Shown here: in pieces, positions 58,141-64,000 of the stretch
Numbering within the stretch: position 1 is the stretch's first letter
How the letters are laid out: every line of letters begins with the position of its first letter
Assembly: GCF_022810305.1 (NCBI RefSeq)
Contig: NZ_JALGQH010000005.1
Location: 124,001 to 188,000, forward strand
Direction: 5' to 3'
Length of the DNA stretch: 64,000 nt
Source: Rhodococcus sp. ARC_M6
Lineage (GTDB): Bacteria; Actinomycetota; Actinomycetes; Mycobacteriales; Mycobacteriaceae
Program-made: the position numbers and the translations under genes
Notes under the pieces: model-generated
Seen by the model: the letters and a program-made list of their open reading frames with translations, nothing else
The model's database searches: none
What the model was told of the DNA's origin: nothing

Positions 58141-59637
58141 CTAGGGAACTTCCCCGCGTTCTCGCTTGCCGATCATCGAATGCCGTCGGCTGTACGCGAA
58201 GTAGATGACAACACCGAGAGCCATCCACACGATGAACCGCAGCCAGGTCTCCACCGACAAGTTGAACATCAGCCACAAGCACGCCAGCACTGCCAGAATC
58301 GGCACGAACGGGACAAGCGGAACGCGGAATCCACGAGGCAGATCCGGTCGCGTCCGGCGCAGAACCAACACCCCGATCGAAACCAGAACAAACGCGAAGA
58401 GCGTTCCGATGTTCACCATTTCTTCCAGGGTGCCGATCGGGAAAACACCGGCCAACACCGCGACCACCACGCCGACCAACACCGTGATCCGCACCGGAGT
58501 TCCGTGCTTACCGGTCGGGGCGAGCCGGCGCGGCATCAAACCGTCACGCGCCATCGCGAAGAGCACACGAGTCTGACCGAGCATCAACACCATCACCACC
58601 GTCGTCAGACCCGCGAGGGCTCCGAACGAGATGACGTTCTTCGCCCACGTAATGTCATGGAACGCGAATGCAGTTGCGAGATTGGATGTGTCGCCTTCGA
58701 GGACGTGGTAGTTGACCATGCCTGTCAACACGAGCGTCACCGCGACATACAGGACTGTGACGATCAGCAGTGAACCGAGAATCCCCCGCGGCAACGCCTT
58801 CTGTGGGTCCTTCGTCTCCTCCGCGGTAGTTGCGACCACGTCGAAACCGATGAACGCGAAGAACACCAAACTCGCCGCCGCCAACAACCCGTACCAGCCG
58901 AACGAACTCCCGCCCGCCCCCGTCACGAAGGAGAACAGCGACTGATGGATACCTTCACCCGTCGATCCTGGTTGCGACGGCGGGATATACGGCGTGTAGT
59001 TGTCGGTGTTGATGTAGAACATGCCGACGATGATCACCAGCAGCACCACCGCCACTTTGATTGCCGTAATCACCAATGAGACCCGCGAAGACAGTTTGGT
59101 GCCCGTGGCAAGCACCACCGTGATGGCGGCGACAATCAGCACCGCTCCCCAGTCGACATTGATCGGTCCCCATTCGACTATCGGACTACGCGAACCCATC
59201 ACCTCACCGAGATACAGGGACCAGCCTTTGGCCACCACCGAGGATGCCAACGCAAATTCGAGAATGAGGTCCCAGCCGATAATCCACGCGACGAACTCCC
59301 CGAACGTCGCGTAGGAAAACGTGTAGGCACTACCCGCGACGGGCACCGTCGACGCGAATTCGGCGTAACACAGTGCTGCGAGTCCGCAGGCAAATGCCGC
59401 GATGACAAACGCAAGAGACACCGACGGCCCGGCGACATTACCTGCCGTCCGGGCCGTCAATGTAAAGATGCCTGCGCCGATGACCACCGCGACACCGAAC
59501 ACGGTGAGATCCCAAGAGTTCAGATCTTTTCGGAGTTTGGTCTCCGGTTCGTCTGTGTCCTTGATCGACTGCTCAATCGATTTGGTTCGGAACAGTTTCG
59601 AACGTCGCGATCCGGCTTGCTCGTCCTTGATGGCCAC
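58141..59637 (-). CDS. APC-family amino-acid permease (cationic amino acid transporter-like)
   Basis: A 498-residue permease with about 12 membrane segments, opening with a charged cytoplasmic tail. It shows the APC signature GVAVVIGAGIFTLTART near residues 49-65 and KDPQKALPRGI near residue 290, resembling the CAT branch of cationic amino acid transporters. ATG 59637. It is upstream of alkB on the same strand, as Rv3253c. No role in alkane use is evident. Confidence 0.9.
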   Translation of the reverse strand: MAIKDEQAGSRRSKLFRTKSIEQSIKDTDEPETKLRKDLNSWDLTVFGVAVVIGAGIFTLTARTAGNVAGPSVSLAFVIAAFACGLAALCYAEFASTVPVAGSAYTFSYATFGEFVAWIIGWDLILEFALASSVVAKGWSLYLGEVMGSRSPIVEWGPINVDWGAVLIVAAITVVLATGTKLSSRVSLVITAIKVAVVLLVIIVGMFYINTDNYTPYIPPSQPGSTGEGIHQSLFSFVTGAGGSSFGWYGLLAAASLVFFAFIGFDVVATTAEETKDPQKALPRGILGSLLIVTVLYVAVTLVLTGMVNYHVLEGDTSNLATAFAFHDITWAKNVISFGALAGLTTVVMVLMLGQTRVLFAMARDGLMPRRLAPTGKHGTPVRITVLVGVVVAVLAGVFPIGTLEEMVNIGTLFAFVLVSIGVLVLRRTRPDLPRGFRVPLVPFVPILAVLACLWLMFNLSVETWLRFIVWMALGVVIYFAYSRRHSMIGKRERGEVP

Positions 59638-59723
59638 AGCCGCCTCCTTGCAGACCGACTACATACCGCGGGCGGCAAGGTGGACCAGCCGGTCCCGTCA
59701 GTGGCAACAGAGATGCATTCAGC

Positions 59724-60674
59724 CTAAGCCTGTGGGGGAAAGATTGCTCGCCTGGCGTCTTTCGCGAGCCTGTCCAGATCGGGTTCCAGGTAGATCACAC
59801 GCGCGGCGGGAACCGCAGCGCGCACCCGCACCTCAGCTTCGTCAATCGCGACGGCGACATCCGAGATCGTGGAACCGAACGGCACCGCGACCTTCGCGGC
59901 AACCAGAAGTTCTTCGGGCCCTAGGTACTGAGTCTTGCAATGGATGACGCGTTCGATGCGGGTTCCGTCGACCAGCGCCGCCAGAATCCGATCGGTTTCT
60001 GCGTTGGTAGCGCCTTCACCGATCAGTAGGCTCTGCATCTCGACGATCAGAATGATCGCGATGATCCCGAGCAGAATACCAATGCAGAGTGTGCCGATAC
60101 CGTCGAAAACCGGGTTGCCCGTCATCATCGTCAACGCGACGCCGCCAAGTGCCAGCGCCAGTCCGATCAACGCGCCGAAATCCTCGAGCAGGACCACGGG
60201 CAGTTCCGGACTCCGTGAATTGCGGATGAAACCCCACCACGTCGAGTCGCCCTTGATCAAACGTGATTCTTTGATGGCTGTCCGGAAACTGAAGCCTTCG
60301 AGTCCGATCGCAATGACCAGAATAATGACGGCGACGTACGCCGAGTTGAGGTCCTCGGGATGTTGAATCTTGTGTATTCCCTCATAGATCGCGAACATCG
60401 AACCGAGAGTGAACAGCACCAGAGCGACAACAAACGAATAGAAGTATCGACTACGTCCGTACCCGAACGGATGGAGCTGGTCGGCTTCACGTTCCGCTTT
60501 CTTCTGCCCCAGAAGCAGCAGTCCCTGATTGGACGTGTCAGCGACCGAGTGCACCGACTCTGCCAGCATCGACGACGAACCGGTGATCAGGAATCCTGCG
60601 AATTTGGCTACTGCTATTCCGGCATTAGCACCCAATGCCGCGAGAATTGCTTTCTTACTGCCGCTAGCCGACAC
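59724..60674 (-). CDS. Cation diffusion facilitator transporter
   Basis: A 316-residue CDF exporter with five or six membrane segments, the His/Asp site HSVADTSNQG near residue 40, an E-D pair in VLLEDFGALIGLALA near residue 165, and a C-terminal cytoplasmic domain (VIYLEPD near the end). The metal (Zn, Mn or Fe) cannot be told. It starts at GTG 60674 after AGGAGA. It is upstream of the permease gene by 86 bp. It is not part of the mycobacterial order as I know it. Confidence 0.87.
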   Translation of the reverse strand: MSASGSKKAILAALGANAGIAVAKFAGFLITGSSSMLAESVHSVADTSNQGLLLLGQKKAEREADQLHPFGYGRSRYFYSFVVALVLFTLGSMFAIYEGIHKIQHPEDLNSAYVAVIILVIAIGLEGFSFRTAIKESRLIKGDSTWWGFIRNSRSPELPVVLLEDFGALIGLALALGGVALTMMTGNPVFDGIGTLCIGILLGIIAIILIVEMQSLLIGEGATNAETDRILAALVDGTRIERVIHCKTQYLGPEELLVAAKVAVPFGSTISDVAVAIDEAEVRVRAAVPAARVIYLEPDLDRLAKDARRAIFPPQA

Positions 60675-60706
60675 AGATTATCTCCTAGTCTGACGACAAA
60701 ATGTAG

Positions 60707-61924
60707 CTATCGGCCAACCGAAGCACTGAATACCTGCGCATGCGTGCTTTTCGCCGATATCCGAACCGCCGGCTCGTCCGCGGAAATCCACGCCGACCGA
60801 CCCGCGCCGAGGTCGAGCTCACTGCTTCCACACCGAGCCGTCACCGCGCCTGCGGTGCAGATCAAGATTCTCGGACCACCCTCCGGTACGACGCTCTCCG
60901 TCGTTCCTTCGCCGAACTCGATCCGGGTCAACCGAAATTCGGGAGCCTGTGTCGGATAGATGAATTCTGCCGAATCCGGTTCCGGCTCGGGCTCGAGAAT
61001 CGTGATATCGGCGCCGTCGAAATCGAGGACGCGAAGCAACTCGGGAACATCGACGTGTTTCGGGGTCAATCCACCGCGCAAGACGTTGTCGGAGTTTGCC
61101 ATGATCTCGACTGCCAGTCCGTGCAGGTAGGCATGCAGGTTCCCGGCAGCAAGGAAGATTCCCTGACCCGGCTCGAGCGTGACTCGGTTGAGAAGCAGCG
61201 CAGCCAGCACTCCGGCGTCGCCGGGGTACGACTCGCCGAGTTCGAGCGCCGTGCGTATCTCGGGCGCGAACTCGACGTCTCGTTGCGAAACGTAACTGAT
61301 GCATCCCGCAAGTACCGCCGGCAGCAACGTCCCGAGCGCAGCGGACGGCAGCGTTATCCACGTCGTGAACAGAGCGCGCAGTCCGTCGGAGTCCGGTTGT
61401 CCTTCGAGGAGACCGATATACGGCTCGAGTTCAGCTACCGCCAATGCGCGCAGCATCTTGACCGTCCGCGTCGGTTCACGGAACCCGGCGAGAGCCTCGA
61501 ACCGACTCAAAGCGACAACAAGTTCAGGCTTGTGACTACCGTCCTTGTAGTTGCGAATCGATGCGTCCATCGGCACGCCCAACTCGTTTTCCCGGCGGAA
61601 ACCCTCGGCTGCCTGCCTGGCGCTCGGATGAGCCTGCAACGACAAAGGTTCTTCCGCCGCGAGCAATTTCAGCAGGAACGGCAGCCGCTCGCCGAATGCT
61701 TCGACGTTGGCAGCCCCCAACTGTCCTGTGGGGTCGCGGCGCAGCACCTCGAGCAAAGATTCGGTGCCGTTCTCGTCGACGACCCGAGCCGGATCACCGG
61801 GATGCGCACCTAACCACAATTCTGCCTCGGGATGCGCCGACGGTACGGGGCGCCCGCGAAGTTCCGCGATGGCCGTGCGTGACCCCCACGCATACGACCT
61901 CAAAGCACCTTCGAGTTCTTGCAC
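60707..61924 (-). CDS. manA: Mannose-6-phosphate isomerase, class I
   Basis: A 405-residue type I phosphomannose isomerase. Zinc ligands are in SLQAHPSAR near residue 95 and SHKPELVVAL near residue 130, with GNLHAYLHGLAVEIMANSDN near residue 260. It converts fructose-6-phosphate to mannose-6-phosphate for mannan and glycolipid synthesis. It starts at GTG 61924, its G overlapping the tobH stop. The operon continues from manB. Confidence 0.95.
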   Translation of the reverse strand: MQELEGALRSYAWGSRTAIAELRGRPVPSAHPEAELWLGAHPGDPARVVDENGTESLLEVLRRDPTGQLGAANVEAFGERLPFLLKLLAAEEPLSLQAHPSARQAAEGFRRENELGVPMDASIRNYKDGSHKPELVVALSRFEALAGFREPTRTVKMLRALAVAELEPYIGLLEGQPDSDGLRALFTTWITLPSAALGTLLPAVLAGCISYVSQRDVEFAPEIRTALELGESYPGDAGVLAALLLNRVTLEPGQGIFLAAGNLHAYLHGLAVEIMANSDNVLRGGLTPKHVDVPELLRVLDFDGADITILEPEPEPDSAEFIYPTQAPEFRLTRIEFGEGTTESVVPEGGPRILICTAGAVTARCGSSELDLGAGRSAWISADEPAVRISAKSTHAQVFSASVGR

Positions 61925-63018
61925 TACCGCGCACCACCCGTCAACTGCATGTACGCCGACGCCATGTCCAGACGCGACGCCAAAATAAATAGTTGTTCCA
62001 TCTCCGATACCCCCGTGTCGGCTGTGTCGTCGTGCGCGGCGACCAGCAAGTCGGCATCTGCCAGCGCATCGATCCTGCGTATGGCCTCTCCGCGGCCCGC
62101 TTCCATGGCAAAAACGAAGACACGAACGGGGTCGACCGGTAGTGCGCCGTCGAACTCCGGATCATGGAAGAACGGATCGTGGAACACCGAATCACGCGTG
62201 CCACCGGCCGGGACGAACAGTGATCGGGCGGCGGCGATCACATCGGAGAGTTCCGCGCCGGCAGCAGAATGCCCGGATGCAAGAAGTGAAGCACTTGCAT
62301 ATTCAGCGAGCGCAGTCGCGAGTGCGCCACTGCCGCACAGAACGACGCGATGGTCACGCATGCGAGTGGCCAACGATTTTGCCGGGTTGTGGAACACCTC
62401 GTTTGTCGGCCCGTCGCTGATTGCTTCCGCATCGACGGCATCCGCGATCCGATCGAGAAACGACGGTCCCTCCGCATGGCGATCACGGTTGTCGATCGCG
62501 GCGACAACGGCGGCGAAGACTGCGAGAAAACGAATCATCGTATGGCGTGGCGCAGTGAACACCCGCGGCGCCAGAGACATGGTTCTGCCGGCAGCGGCAG
62601 CACGCATCGGACCTTCTTCGGGAACCGCGACAACAACTTCTGCACCACGGCGGACCCCGCCGTCGACGGATTCCACCAGCCTCGGATCGCCGGCGTCGTC
62701 ACCCGCGACAACCACGACGTCGAGTGGACCTACCCATGACGGTGTCCGGTCCAACAGGAGCAACGGACAACTGACCGAGTTACCGAGCAGAGCGGTGGCG
62801 ATCCGGGCAGCATGCCTGGCCCCCCCGGAACCTGCCACCAGCACGATGCTTCGTGGCCGTAGGCCAGCCAATCGATCCAGTGTGCCCTCGGCAATTGCCG
62901 AAGCCGTAGAGCGAATCTGTGCGCCCCCCATGGCTACCGAACGCAGTAGCCCCTCGAAATCGGCAGCAGACAAACCGTCACTGTCGTCGAGGTCGAGAAG
63001 CGGCGTCGGCGCTGTCAT
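61924..63018 (-). CDS. SIS/phosphosugar isomerase-like protein (TobH-type, Rv3256c)
   Basis: A 364-residue protein with a glucose/mannose-type isomerase fold: VLVAGSGGARHAARIATALLG-type SIS region near residues 60-80, LDVVVVAGDDAGDPRLV near 100, and a C-terminal domain containing ALATALAEYA. It lies between manB and manA in mycobacteria and here. It may catalyse or regulate a phosphosugar step, but no reaction is proven. ATG 63018 is preferred over the longer frame starting 63111. Confidence 0.82.
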   Translation of the reverse strand: MTAPTPLLDLDDSDGLSAADFEGLLRSVAMGGAQIRSTASAIAEGTLDRLAGLRPRSIVLVAGSGGARHAARIATALLGNSVSCPLLLLDRTPSWVGPLDVVVVAGDDAGDPRLVESVDGGVRRGAEVVVAVPEEGPMRAAAAGRTMSLAPRVFTAPRHTMIRFLAVFAAVVAAIDNRDRHAEGPSFLDRIADAVDAEAISDGPTNEVFHNPAKSLATRMRDHRVVLCGSGALATALAEYASASLLASGHSAAGAELSDVIAAARSLFVPAGGTRDSVFHDPFFHDPEFDGALPVDPVRVFVFAMEAGRGEAIRRIDALADADLLVAAHDDTADTGVSEMEQLFILASRLDMASAYMQLTGGAR

Positions 63019-63132
63019 CTCACCGCACCCCCTTCTCCATACCAAATTCTCTCGCAGTGTCCCGTGCGGGATAGTCCCCCAACTATCCCAGGTAAGTCGA
63101 TGCGCCGACAAACCAATCGAGCAGATACCTTC

Positions 63133-64000
63133 TCAGCCGCGCACGATCGCCAAGATCTCGTCGGCCAATGCGTCGACATCTGCCTGCGTCGGGGCTTCGA
63201 CGTTAAGTCGGAGCAACGGTTCAGTGTTGGATGCGCGCAGGTTGAACCATGCCTTGCCGGACAGGTTGACCGTGACGCCGTCCAAGTGATCAACGGATTC
63301 GGTGCGGTCTGCGAATGCTGCAACGACTGCAGCGGTGCGGTCGGCAGCATCCGCGACCGTGGAGTTGATTTCGCCGGAAGCGCTGTAGCGGGTGTACTCG
63401 GCCATGAGTTCCGACAGCGGCCGGTCCTGTTCACCGAGTGCAGCAAGGACGTGCAGTGCTGCCAGCATGCCGGAGTCTGCACCCCAGAATTCGCGGAAGT
63501 AGTAGTGAGCGGAATGCTCGCCGCCGAAGATCGCGCCGGTGTCGGCCATCTCCTGCTTGATGAACGAATGGCCCACTCGAGTACGAATCGGCACTCCACC
63601 CAACTCGGTGACCAGTTCGGGCACGGCCGCTGACGTGATGAGGTTGTGGATGATCGAGGCGCCGGGCTCCTTGGCCAACTCGCGCTTTGCGACAAGCGCG
63701 GTCACCGCGGACGGTGACACCGGGTCGCCTTTTTCGTCGACGACGAAGCATCGATCGGCGTCGCCGTCGAAAGCGAGACCGAGATCGGCTCCCGTCTCAC
63801 GGACGTAGGCCTGCAGGTCCACGAGGTTGGCCGGATCGAGCGGGTTCGCCTCGTGGTTCGGGAACGTGCCGTCGAGTTCGAAATACAGGGGTGCCACGTC
63901 GAGGGGCATCGGCCCGAATACAGCGGGGGCTGTGTGCCCACCCATACCGTTGCCCGCGTCGACGGCAACTTTCATCTCTCGCATTTCGGAGAGGTCCACC
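63133..64000 (-). CDS. manB: Phosphomannomutase/phosphoglucomutase, C-terminal part
   Basis: The last 289 or so residues of a phosphohexomutase. Metal-binding loop DGDADRC near the middle of the visible part, sugar-binding GEHSAHYYFREFWGADSG, and the phosphate-binding RASNTEPLLRLN are present. The N-terminal part with the catalytic phosphoserine loop lies outside the window. It makes mannose-1-phosphate for GDP-mannose; manA, tobH and manB lie in a row. 114 bp separate it from the tobH gene. Confidence 0.93.
   Translation of the reverse strand, partial: VDLSEMREMKVAVDAGNGMGGHTAPAVFGPMPLDVAPLYFELDGTFPNHEANPLDPANLVDLQAYVRETGADLGLAFDGDADRCFVVDEKGDPVSPSAVTALVAKRELAKEPGASIIHNLITSAAVPELVTELGGVPIRTRVGHSFIKQEMADTGAIFGGEHSAHYYFREFWGADSGMLAALHVLAALGEQDRPLSELMAEYTRYSASGEINSTVADAADRTAAVVAAFADRTESVDHLDGVTVNLSGKAWFNLRASNTEPLLRLNVEAPTQADVDALADEILAIVRG

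Noticed and set aside
61919-63289. 456-residue frame antisense to the tobH-like gene
   Set aside because: Ser/Ala/Arg-rich with no motifs; the minus-strand frame has conserved protein features.

Overview
The window looks like chromosome of a Rhodococcus, probably of the R. erythropolis/qingshengii type. This is inferred from moderately high GC, mycolata-type genes (whiB1, lpqB, mtrAB, mycothiol-dependent enzymes) and an alkB-rubredoxin alkane hydroxylase cluster. With a few gaps, the gene order follows the M. tuberculosis block Rv3202c-Rv3257c (adnA, lipV, ATL, moeZ, DUF3152, TetR, DUF3107, rhlE, parA-like, whiB1, pdtaS, sigH/rshA, aroA-rsgA, desaturases, secA1, hpf, lpqB-mtrB-mtrA, tmk, ahcY, alkB, manA, manB). 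I recognised that order from memory; no database was searched.

Region by region. 1-2750: 5' half of adnA, an alpha/beta hydrolase and an alkyltransferase-like protein. 2744-17408: an insertion relative to the mycobacterial order. It holds a MobA-MoeA fusion (molybdenum cofactor) and a minus-strand nitrate assimilation operon: narK, nitrate reductase, FAD/[2Fe-2S] reductase, nirB, nirD, the HemD-like regulator nnaR, a sirohydrochlorin chelatase and a mycothiol-dependent DinB-like enzyme. Six of its junctions overlap (four by exactly 4 bp); nirB-nirD does not. An MFS transporter / FadR-type regulator pair and a YCII protein follow. 17463-29400: conserved actinobacterial core (TIGR02569, MoeZ, DUF3152, TetR, DUF3107, ferritin-like, RhlE, ParA-like, phosphatase, GNAT, lipid kinase). 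29400-33020: redox and stress regulators (WhiB1, PdtaS, a biotinyl-type protein, SigH-RshA) plus a 24-residue gene for ribosomal protein bL37. 33200-37630: YbaK, a SIMPL lipoprotein, an SRAP protein, AroA and RsgA. 37648-43990: lipid metabolism, with two paralogous desaturases, their ferredoxin-type reductase, DUF6912, a WS/DGAT acyltransferase with an altered active site and a HAD protein. 43979-55664: Rv3235-family protein, SecA1, Hpf, ComF, LpqB, MtrB, MtrA, Tmk and AhcY. 55750-60674: TetR, two rubredoxins, AlkB, an amino-acid permease and a CDF metal transporter. 60707-64000: GDP-mannose precursor genes manA, tobH-like and manB, the last cut by the window edge.

How the genes work together. 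Mo-cofactor and siroheme functions sit beside the nitrate and nitrite reductases that need them. The desaturases share an operator-like palindrome with their reductase. AlkB has its own rubredoxins and a TetR gene. No tRNA, rRNA, CRISPR array, IS element or prophage was seen. Most notable signals: apparent CTG starts for rhlE and rsgA, a leader with two kinds of repeat before rhlE, a His-to-Ser change in the WS/DGAT motif, a MobA-MoeA fusion with a diverged MoeA loop, the bL37 mini-gene, and a perfect terminator hairpin whose 5' arm lies inside a coding region.
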